From Roseitalea sp. (GTDB lineage Bacteria; Pseudomonadota; Alphaproteobacteria; Rhizobiales; Rhizobiaceae): DNA of 64,000 nucleotides. The translations under genes and the position numbers were made by a program. This document shows positions 52,059 to 61,248 of the stretch, piece after piece. The stretch spans positions 1 to 64,000 of the forward strand of contig JAEPON010000002.1 of assembly GCA_017642895.1 (NCBI GenBank). Reading direction: 5' to 3'. Numbering within the stretch: the stretch's first letter is position 1; each line of letters starts with the position of its first letter. Under the pieces are notes generated by a model. That model saw only the letters and a list, made by a program, of their open reading frames with translations. It was not told where the DNA came from and ran no database searches.

Positions 52059-53264
52059 TCACACCCGTTCGATTGCGATGGCGATGCCCTGGCCGACGCC
52101 GATGCACATGGTGGCAAGGGCGCGGCGTGCGCCCCGTTCGATCAGTTCGAGCGCGGCGGTGCCGGTAATGCGGGCCCCCGACATGCCCAGCGGATGGCCG
52201 AGCGCGATCGCGCCGCCATTGGGGTTGACGTGCTCGGCATCGTCCGAAAGGCCCAGTTTGCGCAGAACGGCCAAACCCTGGGCGGCAAAGGCTTCGTTCA
52301 GTTCGATCACGTCGAAATCGGCGGGCGCCATGCCCAGCCGGGCGCAGAGCTTCTGCGTCGCCGGCGCTGGGCCGATGCCCATGATGCGCGGCGGCACGCC
52401 GGCTGTCGCCCCGCCCAGAATGCGGGCGATCGGCGTCAGGCCGTGGCGTTTGGCAGCCTCTTCCGACGCGATGATCAGCGCCGCCGCCCCGTCATTGACA
52501 CCGGACGCGTTGCCGGCCGTGACCGAGCCGCCCTCGCGGAACGGTGCCCTGAGCGCGGCCAGTTTTTCGAGCGTGGTCGCGCGCGGATGTTCGTCCGTGT
52601 CGACAATCACAGGATCGCCCTTGCGCTGCGGGATGGTGACCGGCGTGATCTCTTTTGCCAGCCGGCCCGATGCAATGGCCCTTGCGGCGCGCTCCTGGCT
52701 TGTCAGCGCAAACGCGTCCTGGTCGGCGCGGCTGATGCCGAAATCCTCGGCCACGTTCTCGGCGGTCTCCGGCATCGAGTCGATACCGTACTGCGCCTTC
52801 ATCACCGGGTTGACGAAGCGCCAGCCAATCGTCGTGTCGTGGACGGCATTGGCGCGCGAGAAGGCCGTCTCGGCCTTGGGCATGACGAAGGGCGCGCGCG
52901 ACATCGATTCGACGCCGCCGGCGATGTAAAGCGCGCCTTCGCCCGCGCGAATGGCGCGGGCGGCGGTGATCACCGCGTCCATGCCCGAACCGCACAGCCG
53001 GTTCATCGTCGTGCCCGGCACGGTCTCGGGCAGGCCGGCCAGAAGCGCCGACATGCGGGCGACATTGCGGTTGTCCTCGCCCGCCTGGTTGGCGCAACCA
53101 TAAAAAACGTCATCAACCGCCGCCCAGTCCACCGCACCATGGCGTGCCATCAGTGCCTTCAATGGCACCGCGCCCAGATCGTCGGCACGAACCGGGGCCA
53201 GAGCGCCGCCATAGCGGCCGATCGGCGTGCGCACGTAAGCGCAGATGAAAGCGTCCTGGATCAT
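52059..53264 (-). CDS. pcaF: 3-oxoadipyl-CoA thiolase
   Basis: The 401-residue thiolase cleaves 3-oxoadipyl-CoA to acetyl-CoA and succinyl-CoA. It has the nucleophilic cysteine in [10 protein letters not shown] near residue 90, the [17 protein letters not shown] block, [17 protein letters not shown] and the second cysteine in TMCIGVGQG. The N-terminal [19 protein letters not shown] is typical of PcaF/PaaJ. It overlaps the CatJ stop by 4 bases. The set with CatIJ completes the 3-oxoadipate pathway. Confidence 0.94.
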   Translation of the reverse strand: MIQDAFICAYVRTPIGRYGGALAPVRADDLGAVPLKALMARHGAVDWAAVDDVFYGCANQAGEDNRNVARMSALLAGLPETVPGTTMNRLCGSGMDAVITAARAIRAGEGALYIAGGVESMSRAPFVMPKAETAFSRANAVHDTTIGWRFVNPVMKAQYGIDSMPETAENVAEDFGISRADQDAFALTSQERAARAIASGRLAKEITPVTIPQRKGDPVIVDTDEHPRATTLEKLAALRAPFREGGSVTAGNASGVNDGAAALIIASEEAAKRHGLTPIARILGGATAGVPPRIMGIGPAPATQKLCARLGMAPADFDVIELNEAFAAQGLAVLRKLGLSDDAEHVNPNGGAIALGHPLGMSGARITGTAALELIERGARRALATMCIGVGQGIAIAIERV

Positions 53265-54037
53265 GCGGCCTCTCCCTGATGCGCGCGGGCCGTCCGTTCC
53301 TTCAGATCGCGCAGGACGGCCAGTTCCTCGGTGCCGGGCGGTTCGGTTTCCTCGACCTCGGCGGAAAAGCGAACCGTCCAGCCGACGGTCTCCTGCATCT
53401 GTGCGCGGGTGACGCCCGGGTGCAACGATGTCACGGTAAACTCCTTGCTCTCGGGATCGGGTTTCCAGACGCCCAGATCGGTGATCAGCAATGTGGGGCC
53501 CTTTGTGGTCATGCCGAGACGTTGCCGGTGATCGCCGCCCTCGCCATGGCCAAAAGAGGTGAAAAAGTCGATCTTCTCGACAAAGCCGCGCCGGGACTGC
53601 TTCATGGTGATGAAGACTTCGCGGCTGGAAGCCGCGATCTCCGGCGCACCGCCGCCGCCGGGCAGCCGCACCTTGGGGTGCGCATAATCGCCGACCACGG
53701 TCGTGTTGATGTTGCCGAACCGGTCAAGTTGCGCCGCGCCCAGAAAACCCACCGTGATCCAGCCGCCCTGCAGCCAGTAGCGGAACATCTCCGGCACCGG
53801 CACGGTCGTCACCGCCGTGTCGCACAGTTCGCCGTCGCCGATCGACAGCGGCAGCACGTCCGGCGCGGTGCCGATCGTGCCGCTTTCATAGATCAAGGTG
53901 ATGTCCGGCGCGTGGGTCAGGCGCGCCACGTTGCAGGCGGCCGACGGCGCGCCGATGCCGACAAAACACACATCATCGTTCGACAGCGCCCGCGCCGCGG
54001 CGATGGTCATCATCTCGTCTGCCGTGAAATCGGTCAT
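53261..54037 (-). CDS. catJ: 3-oxoadipate CoA-transferase subunit B (CatJ type)
   Basis: The 258-residue subunit has [14 protein letters not shown] with the catalytic glutamate, [16 protein letters not shown] and [13 protein letters not shown], typical of glutaconate-CoA-transferase-like class I enzymes. The length of the pair (284 and 258) fits CatI/CatJ of the chlorocatechol and hydroxyquinol routes better than the shorter PcaI/PcaJ. With CatI it transfers CoA from succinyl-CoA to 3-oxoadipate. Its start overlaps catI by 4 bases. Confidence 0.92.
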   Translation of the reverse strand: MTDFTADEMMTIAAARALSNDDVCFVGIGAPSAACNVARLTHAPDITLIYESGTIGTAPDVLPLSIGDGELCDTAVTTVPVPEMFRYWLQGGWITVGFLGAAQLDRFGNINTTVVGDYAHPKVRLPGGGGAPEIAASSREVFITMKQSRRGFVEKIDFFTSFGHGEGGDHRQRLGMTTKGPTLLITDLGVWKPDPESKEFTVTSLHPGVTRAQMQETVGWTVRFSAEVEETEPPGTEELAVLRDLKERTARAHQGEAA

Positions 54038-54888
54038 GCTACGACCTCCAGATCGGCGACGCGTTCGGCGAACACGCCCGGTTGGGCGTCAAGGACATTG
54101 TCCGTCATCCAGGCCCGGAACGTGTCGCGGTCGGCGGCGATCCTGTCCCAGGCCAGATAGTCGGCATTGTCCCGCGCATAGTGGCCATGCGCATAAGAGG
54201 GGTGCGCACCCCCGGGAACGGTGCAGACCGCATCGACTGTCCAGTGCGGCAGGATGCACGCATTGGGATGCGCGTCCAGATCATCAACCACCTCTTCGAC
54301 GGTCACGATCGCGTTTTCGGCGGCTAGCACGGCTTCCTTTTGCACACCGACAATGCCCTCGATCAGCACATTGCCCTTGCGGTCGGCCTTTTGCGCATGG
54401 ATGAAGGTCACGTCGGGCCGGATGGCCGGCACCGCGGCCAGCTTCTCGCCGGTGAATGGACAGACGATGTGGCGGATATTCGGATTCACCTCGGCCAGTT
54501 GGGCGCCCAGATAGCCGCGGAACATCGCGCAGGGCAAGCCGGCGGCGCCCGCCTCATAGGCGTTGGCCATCGCCGCGTGGGAATGCTCCTCGATCTCCAG
54601 CGGTCGCGGCCAGCCGTTTTCCACCGCATCGCGCAACCGGCGCAAAAGACCGACCCCGGGATTGCCGGCGTAGGAGAACACCAGCTTCTTGGCCAGGCCC
54701 ATGCCGATCATCTGGTCATAGATGAGATCGGGCGTCATCCGGACCAGCGTCAGATCGCCGATATCCTGGCGGATCACCTCATGGGCGGCGGCATGCGGAA
54801 TGAGATGGGTGAAGCCCTCGAAGGCGGCGGTGCCGCCCGGCTTGAGAAAAGTGCCGACGGCTTCGGCAAGCGGCATGTGGCGGGCCAT
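54034..54888 (-). CDS. catI: 3-oxoadipate CoA-transferase subunit A (CatI type)
   Basis: The 284-residue subunit has FEGFTHLIPHAAAHEVIRQ, LVRMTPDLIYDQMIG and KLVFSYAGNPGVG in the first half, and DVTFIHAQKADRKGNV, the CoA-transferase family I block. The ATG at 54888 has GAGGAG before it. It heads the minus-strand operon catI-catJ-pcaF-maleylacetate reductase, divergent from the LysR regulator. Confidence 0.92.
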   Translation of the reverse strand: MARHMPLAEAVGTFLKPGGTAAFEGFTHLIPHAAAHEVIRQDIGDLTLVRMTPDLIYDQMIGMGLAKKLVFSYAGNPGVGLLRRLRDAVENGWPRPLEIEEHSHAAMANAYEAGAAGLPCAMFRGYLGAQLAEVNPNIRHIVCPFTGEKLAAVPAIRPDVTFIHAQKADRKGNVLIEGIVGVQKEAVLAAENAIVTVEEVVDDLDAHPNACILPHWTVDAVCTVPGGAHPSYAHGHYARDNADYLAWDRIAADRDTFRAWMTDNVLDAQPGVFAERVADLEVVA

Positions 54889-54939
54889 GGGCTCCTCATT
54901 GTGTCTGGCCCGCACTACCATGAGGAAAATTTGGTGATA

Positions 54940-54977
54940 AGTGAGTTTTGATCTATTTTCATTGAGAAAAAATCACT
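54940..54977. promoter_or_regulatory. AT-rich inverted repeat, candidate LysR operator
   Basis: AGTGAGTTTT (54940-54949) and AAAAATCACT (54968-54977) are inverted repeats with one mismatch and an 18-base spacer, in the 92-base gap between catI and the LysR gene. The whole segment is unusually AT-rich here. The right arm ends 3 bases before the regulator ATG, which fits autoregulation. LysR proteins commonly bind such interrupted dyads. Binding is inferred. Confidence 0.42.
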
Positions 54978-54980
54978 GAG

Positions 54981-55889
54981 ATGCAAACAAACGTGACATT
55001 GAAGCAGCTTCGCTGTTTTACCGAGGCCTACCACCTGCGCAGCCTGGCCGAAGCCGCGAACGCGCTCGGCATCACCCAATCGGCCGCGAGCCGCAGGCTG
55101 GGCGATCTCGAGCAGGCGCTCGGCGTCAGCCTGTTCGAGCGCGTCGGCCGGCGTCTGGTGCCCGAGCCGTCCGCCGATCTTCTGCTGCGCTATGCCGAGG
55201 CGGCAATGCTGCAGCTCAACACAGGTCTCGACCTCGTCTCGGCCAGCCAGGGCAACGCCTCGCCGACGCTGGCGATCGGCGCATTGCCAACCGTCGCATC
55301 GACTCTTGTGCCCGCCGCGGTCCTTCGCCTGCGCGCCAAGGCGCCGCGCTTCATCGTTCGCATCGAGACCGGTGCCGGAGATCAGCTCCTGCCGCGTCTG
55401 CGGGCCGGCCATCTGGACGTGGTGATCGGACGCATGGCCCCGGTCTCGGCGCTCGACGGGCTGGAGTTCGAACCGCTCTATGCCGACAGGCTGGCGTTCG
55501 TGGTGCGCGCGGGACATCCGCTCCTGTCCGAACCGATCGAGATTGCGCAATTGGCAACCCACCCGATGATCCTGCCTCCCGCCAATGCCGTCATCCGGCC
55601 GGCGGTCGAAGCCCATTTGATGGCACGCGGCATCGGCCTGCCCGACAAGCGGATCGAGACAACCGATGCTTCGGTCGCAGAGCCACTGCTTTTGGCGTCC
55701 GACGCGATCTGGGCGATCTCGCGCGGCGTTGCCGTTCCGGCGGTGCGAGCCGGCCGGCTTGCCTTCCTGCCCCTCGACACCGCCGACACGGTCGGGCCGA
55801 TCGGTCTGACGACCCGTGCCGACGATGCCGGCAGAACCGAACTTGCGCTGCTGCGCGATGCCATGCCCGAGGCCAGGGGCCCGGACTGA
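54981..55889 (+). CDS. LysR-family regulator of the 3-oxoadipate genes (PcaQ/CatR-like)
   Basis: The 302-residue protein has an N-terminal winged helix (LKQLRCFTEAYHLRSLAEAA, then ITQSAASRRLGDLEQALG and LFERVGRRLVPEP) and a LysR substrate-binding domain (LAIGALPTVASTLVPAA, FVVRAGHPLL, ATHPMILPP). It is divergent from catI and convergent with the dioxygenase gene. It likely responds to a pathway intermediate and activates catIJ-pcaF-maleylacetate reductase. PcaQ of Rhizobiales has the same context, but identity as PcaQ is not certain. Confidence 0.88.
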   Translation: MQTNVTLKQLRCFTEAYHLRSLAEAANALGITQSAASRRLGDLEQALGVSLFERVGRRLVPEPSADLLLRYAEAAMLQLNTGLDLVSASQGNASPTLAIGALPTVASTLVPAAVLRLRAKAPRFIVRIETGAGDQLLPRLRAGHLDVVIGRMAPVSALDGLEFEPLYADRLAFVVRAGHPLLSEPIEIAQLATHPMILPPANAVIRPAVEAHLMARGIGLPDKRIETTDASVAEPLLLASDAIWAISRGVAVPAVRAGRLAFLPLDTADTVGPIGLTTRADDAGRTELALLRDAMPEARGPD

Positions 55890-55915
55890 CACCATGTCAG
55901 CCGGGGTGGCCCGGT

Positions 55916-56755
55916 TCAGACCGGTTTCATCACGAAGTCGAACTCGGCCGACCATGGTGTGTCGGCATCCGGCATTCGCCGATATTTGACGATAAGCGAG
56001 TCCTTGACGCCGAACACCGCGTCCGATTGCAGATATGTGTCGCCGGCCACGAAGATATGCGTGACGATTTGCTCATGGCCGTCCGCGCTGACGAGAAAGT
56101 GCATGTGCGCCGGCCGCCAGGGATGGCGCTCCACCTTTTCCAGCATCTGTCCGACCGGCCCGTCATTCGGGATCGGATAAGAGACCGGCTTAATGCCGAC
56201 AAAGCGATAGCTGCCATCCGCGCCGGTCGTGAAAACGCCGCGATTGTTCCATTCGGGCTGCTCGCCGGGCTGCTGCACATCGTAATAGCCGTCCGCATTG
56301 TCCGACCAGACATCGACCGTCGCGCCGGCGATCGGCTGGCCGTCCAGGTCGATCACGCGGCCGGTGTAGAGGCAGAGTTCGCCCTTGCCATCGAGCGAAA
56401 TGCTGTCGCCCATGGAACGGCGCGGCGCGCCATCGACATGAAAGGGACCGAACACGGTGTTCTCCGTCGCCCCGTCGGGCCGGCGGTGATTGATTGCATC
56501 AACCAGCATGGAGACACCGAGCACATCGGACAAAAGGATGTATTCCTGCCGCCTGTCGGATGAGATCTGGCCGGTCCGCGTCAGAAAGTCGATCGCCACC
56601 TCCCATTCGTCCTGCGTCGGCTCGACATCCTTGATAAAGGCGTGCAGGTGCTCGACCATCGAGTGCATCACCCGGCGCAGGCGCGGGTTGGTGCTCTTGC
56701 CCATGCGGGCATTGACCGTGTCGGCGGAATTCTCCTCGGTGAGATAGTCGGACAT
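55916..56755 (-). CDS. Hydroxyquinol 1,2-dioxygenase (intradiol)
   Basis: The 279-residue non-heme Fe(III) dioxygenase has the N-terminal helical dimer domain (PRLRRVMHSMVEHLHAFIKD), the core GRVIDLDGQPIAGATVDVWS with NADGYYDVQQPG, and iron ligands likely to be the tyrosines of YYDVQ and SYPIPNDGP and the histidines in HPWRPAHMHFLV. Catechol dioxygenases are close relatives. Hydroxyquinol is preferred because maleylacetate reductase is encoded nearby while muconate cycloisomerase is not. The ATG at 56755 follows GGAGCGCCG. It is the last gene of the ABC/dehydrogenase operon. Confidence 0.87.
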   Translation of the reverse strand: MSDYLTEENSADTVNARMGKSTNPRLRRVMHSMVEHLHAFIKDVEPTQDEWEVAIDFLTRTGQISSDRRQEYILLSDVLGVSMLVDAINHRRPDGATENTVFGPFHVDGAPRRSMGDSISLDGKGELCLYTGRVIDLDGQPIAGATVDVWSDNADGYYDVQQPGEQPEWNNRGVFTTGADGSYRFVGIKPVSYPIPNDGPVGQMLEKVERHPWRPAHMHFLVSADGHEQIVTHIFVAGDTYLQSDAVFGVKDSLIVKYRRMPDADTPWSAEFDFVMKPV

Positions 56756-56777
56756 GGCACGGCGCTCCGTTCTTGTT

Positions 56778-57758
56778 TTATGCGATCTCGAGCGTGACCT
56801 TGACGGCCTCGGCGGGTTTGGCACCCAGTTCGAAGCCTTTGTCGGCATCGCTCAATGGAAAACTGTGCGTCTGGATCGGCGACAGGTCGAGCCCGGTGCG
56901 TTCCAGAAAACGGATGGCCGAAGGCCATATGCCCGGCGAGCCGATGCAGCCTTTGACCGTCAGATCCTTGATCTGGATCTTGCCCAGTTCAACCGGGAAC
57001 TTCTGACCGATATTGATGCCGACCATCGAAACGCGGCCCTCGGGCCTGGTGTAATCGAAGACATTGGCCAGCGATGCAGCATGGCCGGCCGCCTCGATGA
57101 CCAGTTCGGCACCGCCCGATGTCAGTTCCTGCACCGCCTCGACCGGATCGCCATCCGACGGATCGACCACCGCATCGGCGCCGAGCTTTAGCGCGATGTC
57201 CCGACGAAGCGGCACCGGATCGACAACGATGACGCGCGCGCCCATGCCGATCGCGGCCGCAGCCGACACGAGACCGATCGTCCCGCCGCCGGAAACGACC
57301 ACCGTTTCGGACGCGTTGGTTCCGCCGCCGCGTTCGACCGCGTAATAGCCGCAGGTGAAGGGCTCGATCAGCGTGCCCTTGTCGTCGTCCACCGCATCGG
57401 GCAGCTTGTGCAGCCATTCCGGTCGGGCGGCGAAATACTCGCGGTCGGCCCCGTCCATCGAGAATCCGAAATGGTGGATGCGTTCTGGCGTGTTGATGAC
57501 GCATTCGCCGACCACGCGATCGCCCGGCTCAAGCCCGGTCACGTTCGCACCGACTTCCACGATTTCGCCGACCCATTCATGGCCAGGCGTCACCGGGTAG
57601 GAAATCGGAATGATGTATTGGCCCGCAAGCAGTTCATAGTCAGAATGGCAGATGCCGACTTTCCGGGATTGGATCAGAACCTCGTTCGGGCCGATCCCGG
57701 GCATCTCCACATCTGTGACCGCGAGGTGCTCGGGGTTCTCGAAGATCAGGGCTTTCAT
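56778..57758 (-). CDS. Zinc-dependent MDR alcohol dehydrogenase
   Basis: The 326-residue dehydrogenase has the catalytic-zinc site in VGICHSDYELL and PGHEWVGEIVEVG, and the NAD-binding segment VSGGGTIGLVSAAAAIGMG. The structural-zinc lobe with four cysteines, usual in threonine and sorbitol dehydrogenases, is not present; the segment reads CVINTPERIHHFGFS. It probably oxidises a secondary alcohol of a ring or sugar. It is 15 bases after the Gfo/Idh/MocA gene and 22 bases before the dioxygenase gene. Confidence 0.86.
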   Translation of the reverse strand: MKALIFENPEHLAVTDVEMPGIGPNEVLIQSRKVGICHSDYELLAGQYIIPISYPVTPGHEWVGEIVEVGANVTGLEPGDRVVGECVINTPERIHHFGFSMDGADREYFAARPEWLHKLPDAVDDDKGTLIEPFTCGYYAVERGGGTNASETVVVSGGGTIGLVSAAAAIGMGARVIVVDPVPLRRDIALKLGADAVVDPSDGDPVEAVQELTSGGAELVIEAAGHAASLANVFDYTRPEGRVSMVGINIGQKFPVELGKIQIKDLTVKGCIGSPGIWPSAIRFLERTGLDLSPIQTHSFPLSDADKGFELGAKPAEAVKVTLEIA

Positions 57759-57773
57759 GGTCTGTGCTCCAAA

Positions 57774-58781
57774 TCAGGCAACGCGTTCAGTTCGTCCGCT
57801 TTTTGCAGAGGCAAAGACGGCTTCAAGCAGTGCGATATTGTTGACGAGATGATCGGGGGTGATGGGATAGGCCGCCTCGCCGCGTACGGCGCGCGCGAAC
57901 GCCACCAGATTGTCCTTGACCGGTTCGGCCGGCGGCGCATCCTCGACATTGATCGAGCCACCCTTCATGGCGCTGGTGACGATCCAGCCGTCCGGCGCCT
58001 CGACATGGGCCTTGTCGCGGATGTCGATCCAGCCATCGGAGCCGAACACCGCAAAGCGCGAGAAGAACGGGTTGGCAAGCGATGCCGATACATAGCTGGT
58101 CCCGCCGCCTGAAAAGCGCGCAAAGGCCGCGACGGTGTCGCCCTGCGGCAGGTCGGACGACAGGGTTTCGCAGATGCAGTGGACGCTTTCGGCAGCGCCC
58201 AGAAGCCGCACGGACAGGTCCAGAAGATGGATGCCGGTCGCCGTCATGCCGCCTGCCGGCGCCTGATCGCCTTTCAGCCGCCAGTTGCCGCGGTCGAGCG
58301 TGAGGAACTTGTCGTGGCTGAAATTGGCTTCGATCTGCTGGATGCGCCCGAGCGCACCATCATCGGCAAGCTGCAACAGGCGCGCGATCGGCGGTTCGAA
58401 ACGCCTTTCATGACCCATACCCAACTGCAGCCCCGCATCGCGGCACAGCGCGACCGCGCGTTCGGCGCCCGCCTTGGTCAGCGACAACGGCTTTTCGCAA
58501 AAGATGTGCTTGCCGGCGCCAACGGCGGCCTCGATCTGCGCTTCATGCAGCGCATGGGGCGTTGCGAGGATCACGGCTTCGACAGCGGGATCGGTGAGCG
58601 CTTCTGCATAGTCGGCGCCAAGCGGCAGGCTCTTGTCGCGGCACAGATCCTTGACGGCATCCACATTCGGTTCGACGGCGCGAACCACCGTGATCTCGTC
58701 CCTTGCGGTTTCGAGCACCGACAGCATTTTCTGCCCCCACCAGCCCAGGCCAACCATCGCCATGCGCACGGTCTTGGTCAT
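57774..58781 (-). CDS. Gfo/Idh/MocA-family oxidoreductase
   Basis: The 335-residue protein has the Rossmann start RMAMVGLGWWGQKML, the signature HIFCEKPLSLT with the catalytic lysine of the EKP motif, and GGMTATGIHLLDLSVRLLG with the usual acid-base histidine. Family members oxidise inositols, sugar acids or anhydro sugars with NAD(P). The ATG at 58781 overlaps the YciI-like stop by 4 bases. Its presence in a ribose-type ABC operon strongly suggests a cyclitol- or sugar-like substrate. Confidence 0.88.
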   Translation of the reverse strand: MTKTVRMAMVGLGWWGQKMLSVLETARDEITVVRAVEPNVDAVKDLCRDKSLPLGADYAEALTDPAVEAVILATPHALHEAQIEAAVGAGKHIFCEKPLSLTKAGAERAVALCRDAGLQLGMGHERRFEPPIARLLQLADDGALGRIQQIEANFSHDKFLTLDRGNWRLKGDQAPAGGMTATGIHLLDLSVRLLGAAESVHCICETLSSDLPQGDTVAAFARFSGGGTSYVSASLANPFFSRFAVFGSDGWIDIRDKAHVEAPDGWIVTSAMKGGSINVEDAPPAEPVKDNLVAFARAVRGEAAYPITPDHLVNNIALLEAVFASAKSGRTERVA

Positions 58782-59065
58782 GCCCGGTTGTCCACGCGCT
58801 TGCTGAACGGACGGATCGACACCTGGCCCCAAAGCTCGGCGGCGTGGAACGGATCGGCCCGGTTGAAGGCTTCCACCTCGGTCAGACTGTCCGCTTCGAC
58901 GACGAAGCACGAACCGATCATCGTTTCCTCGTCATCGGCCAGCAGCGGGCCGGATATCACGGTCTTGACCGGCGCCTTGGCGAGATAGGCCTTGTGCGCT
59001 TCATAGTGCTCGAGGCGCTTCCGGACCGAGTTGGGCTTGTCCAGACAATGGATCACATAGTGCAC
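58778..59065 (-). CDS. YciI-like protein
   Basis: The 95-residue protein has HYVIHCLDKPNSVRKRLEHY, SGPLLADDEETMIGSCFVVE and FNRADPFHAAELW, matching the YCII family. This is a ferredoxin-like fold related to muconolactone isomerase and to dehydrochlorinases. The conserved His-Asp pair (DPFHAAELW) could catalyse an isomerisation or elimination. Position between the PRISE reductase and the Gfo/Idh/MocA gene indicates a pathway step. Confidence 0.85.
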   Translation of the reverse strand: MHYVIHCLDKPNSVRKRLEHYEAHKAYLAKAPVKTVISGPLLADDEETMIGSCFVVEADSLTEVEAFNRADPFHAAELWGQVSIRPFSKRVDNRA

Positions 59066-59069
59066 GGGA

Positions 59070-60158
59070 TCAGGCCTCCTTGCGTTTGGGATCGGGGATG
59101 ATCTTTTCGGCGACCAGCCGGTCGAACACGTCGAAGAAGCTCTGGCGCGAACTGCGATAACCGTTGAAACCGCGCAGGCGGCTTTCGGTCATGTCGGTCA
59201 CGCATTCGATTTCACGGCCCAGATCGGCATCGGTGTGCCACCACGACGCGAGCCTATCGACGGCCTTGTCCTGCAGACCGTGGGCGGCGACCAGATCGGG
59301 CCAGATCGACGCTGCGTCAATCATCTGGTCTTCCAGAGGCCGCGGCGTTGGCGGGCAGCCGGCCGGTTCCAGGCCGAAATAGCCGGCGATCTCGCCCCAC
59401 ATCCAACGCCACCGGAAAATGTCGCCATTGACGATGTTGTAGGCGCGGTTCTGCGCGCCCTCGGCCGTCGCGGCCCAGAGGATCTGGTCGGCCAATATCC
59501 GCGCATCGGTGATGTCAGTGAGGCCATGATACTGGGCGTGCGACCCGGGATAGAGGAAGGGTCGCCCGGTGTGGCGGCAGATCGTTGCGTAGACCGCCAG
59601 CGTGACGCCCATGTTCATGGCGTTGCCCAGCGCGTAGCCGATCATCGTGTGCGGCCGGTGGACGGACCAGGTCAGACCGCGCCGCGCTGCGGCCTCAAAC
59701 AGCACGTCCTCCTGCTCGTAGTAGAAGTTCGGACCGGGAAGGCGCGGCTGGCTTTCAAGGAAGGGCGTTTGCGGCGCGCTGGTGGCATAATCCTCGAACG
59801 GGCCGAGATAGTGTTTGAGCCCCGTCACAAGGCCGGCATGGCGCAACGGCGCCTGTTCGAGCCCTGCGAACAGGGTGCGGATCATGGCGCCGTTGACGCG
59901 GACATTGGCATCCTCGCTGTCCTGCCGCGACCATGTGCAGTAAAAGACATGGCTGACATCACGCGCATCGGCGAGCGCGGCGCGGCTGGCGTTGGCGTCT
60001 TCGAGATCGGCGGCGACATGCCGGTCGGACCATGGGGCGTCGAACGCGCCGCGCGACAGGGTCACGACGGTCCAGCCCTCATTCTTGAGGCGCTCGGCGA
60101 GGTGGCTTCCGGACAGGCCGGTGGCCCCGACAACAAGTGCAACAGGATTATCGGTCAT
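59070..60158 (-). CDS. PRISE-family enone reductase (progesterone 5-beta-reductase/iridoid synthase-like)
   Basis: The 362-residue extended SDR begins VALVVGATGLSGSHLAERL. Instead of YxxxK it has the PRISE pattern, a lysine in TGLKHYLGPFE (Lys115) and a tyrosine in NFYYEQEDVLFE (Tyr146/147). PRISE enzymes, known mainly from plants, reduce the C=C bond of alpha,beta-unsaturated carbonyls with NADPH. HRPHTMIGYALGNAMN is another conserved block. A ring-reduction step in a cyclohexenone-like intermediate would fit its operon. Confidence 0.85.
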   Translation of the reverse strand: MTDNPVALVVGATGLSGSHLAERLKNEGWTVVTLSRGAFDAPWSDRHVAADLEDANASRAALADARDVSHVFYCTWSRQDSEDANVRVNGAMIRTLFAGLEQAPLRHAGLVTGLKHYLGPFEDYATSAPQTPFLESQPRLPGPNFYYEQEDVLFEAAARRGLTWSVHRPHTMIGYALGNAMNMGVTLAVYATICRHTGRPFLYPGSHAQYHGLTDITDARILADQILWAATAEGAQNRAYNIVNGDIFRWRWMWGEIAGYFGLEPAGCPPTPRPLEDQMIDAASIWPDLVAAHGLQDKAVDRLASWWHTDADLGREIECVTDMTESRLRGFNGYRSSRQSFFDVFDRLVAEKIIPDPKRKEA

Positions 60159-60167
60159 GGCTTCAGC

Positions 60168-61238
60168 TCACGTCCGGACCAGGATTTTCAGATGCTGGCC
60201 GGACGGGTCGAGAAGCGCTTCAAACCCCTTCTCGACGGTGTCGTCCGCATCGATGCTTGCGGTGACGATCTTTTCGACGGGAAACGTGCCGCCGGCGATC
60301 ATCCGGGCGATCCGCGGCCAGATCTGCACCGGGTAGCACCAGGTCGCCTCGACCGTGATGTCCTTCAGGGCCCAGAGCATGGCATCGATGCTGGCCGGTT
60401 TCATGTGCAGGCCGACCTGCACCACGCGGCCCTGACGGCGTACGGCTTCCGCGCAGGCATTGAGCGACACTTCGAGGCCGACGCATTCAAGGGCGACATC
60501 GACGCCGACGCCTTCCTCCGTCAGGTCGTTGACCGCCTGCTGGAGATCGTCACCGGCGGGATCGACGACCGTCGCATAGGGCGCGATCTCCGTCATGATG
60601 CGGCGCCGATTGGGATTGGGTTCGGATACGATGATGAGCGAAGCACCGGCCGCGCGGGCCGCCAGCACCGTCAGGGCGCCGATCGGGCCGGCGCCGGAAA
60701 CCAGCACCGTCGATCCGGCCGTCACCCCGCCGCGATCGACACCGTAAAGCGCGACCGCCGCCGGCTCGATCATCGCCGCCTGGTCGTCGGTCAGCCCGTC
60801 CGGGATCGGCTGCGCGTTGTAGTCCTTGATGATGGCCTTTTCGGCCATGCCGCCCCAGGCCCAGCTCAGGCCGACGCAGCCCATCGAGGGCGACAGGTGA
60901 TAGAGGCCGCGTTTTCCGTAATAGTCGTCGCGTGGTGAGACGAGCGGTTGGCAGGAAATCCGGTCGCCGGCCGCAACATGCGAGACCGCATCGCCTACCG
61001 CCACCACCCTGGCGGAAAACTCGTGGCCGAGGATCTGCGGGTTGACGGCGCCCGTGAAGACGTGCGGCTCCTGCGGCGTCACGATCGGGCCGGCCAGATA
61101 TTCGTGCAGGTCTGTCCCGCATATGCCGGTGACCACCGGGGCGACCAGCACATCGTCCGGTGCCAGCCGGCCGGCATCGGGCTCGGGCACATCTTCGACG
61201 CGGATATCCTTTGCTGCATGGAAACGGACGGCTCGCAT
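60168..61238 (-). CDS. 2,3-butanediol dehydrogenase-like zinc MDR
   Basis: The 356-residue dehydrogenase has the zinc site in VTGICGTDLHEYLAG and QILGHEFSARVV, an EPAAVALYGV segment with the third ligand, and the cofactor loop VLVSGAGPIGALTVLAARAAG. The insertion EPHVFTGAVNP before the LGHE motif is typical of (R,R)-butanediol dehydrogenases. Its true substrate is probably a vicinal diol or alpha-hydroxyketone of the imported compound. The ATG at 61238 has AGGAGAGACA. Confidence 0.86.
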   Translation of the reverse strand: MRAVRFHAAKDIRVEDVPEPDAGRLAPDDVLVAPVVTGICGTDLHEYLAGPIVTPQEPHVFTGAVNPQILGHEFSARVVAVGDAVSHVAAGDRISCQPLVSPRDDYYGKRGLYHLSPSMGCVGLSWAWGGMAEKAIIKDYNAQPIPDGLTDDQAAMIEPAAVALYGVDRGGVTAGSTVLVSGAGPIGALTVLAARAAGASLIIVSEPNPNRRRIMTEIAPYATVVDPAGDDLQQAVNDLTEEGVGVDVALECVGLEVSLNACAEAVRRQGRVVQVGLHMKPASIDAMLWALKDITVEATWCYPVQIWPRIARMIAGGTFPVEKIVTASIDADDTVEKGFEALLDPSGQHLKILVRT

Positions 61239-61248
61239 CGTGTCTCTC

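Noticed and set aside
55901..55914. Bidirectional terminator between the LysR and dioxygenase genes
   Set aside because: A CCGGG-GTGG-CCCGG stem exists in the 26-base convergent gap but it is only 5 bp with no T-tract.
55916..56755. Catechol 1,2-dioxygenase
   Set aside because: Family motifs allow it, but there is no muconate cycloisomerase or muconolactone isomerase gene, while maleylacetate reductase is present, which favours hydroxyquinol.
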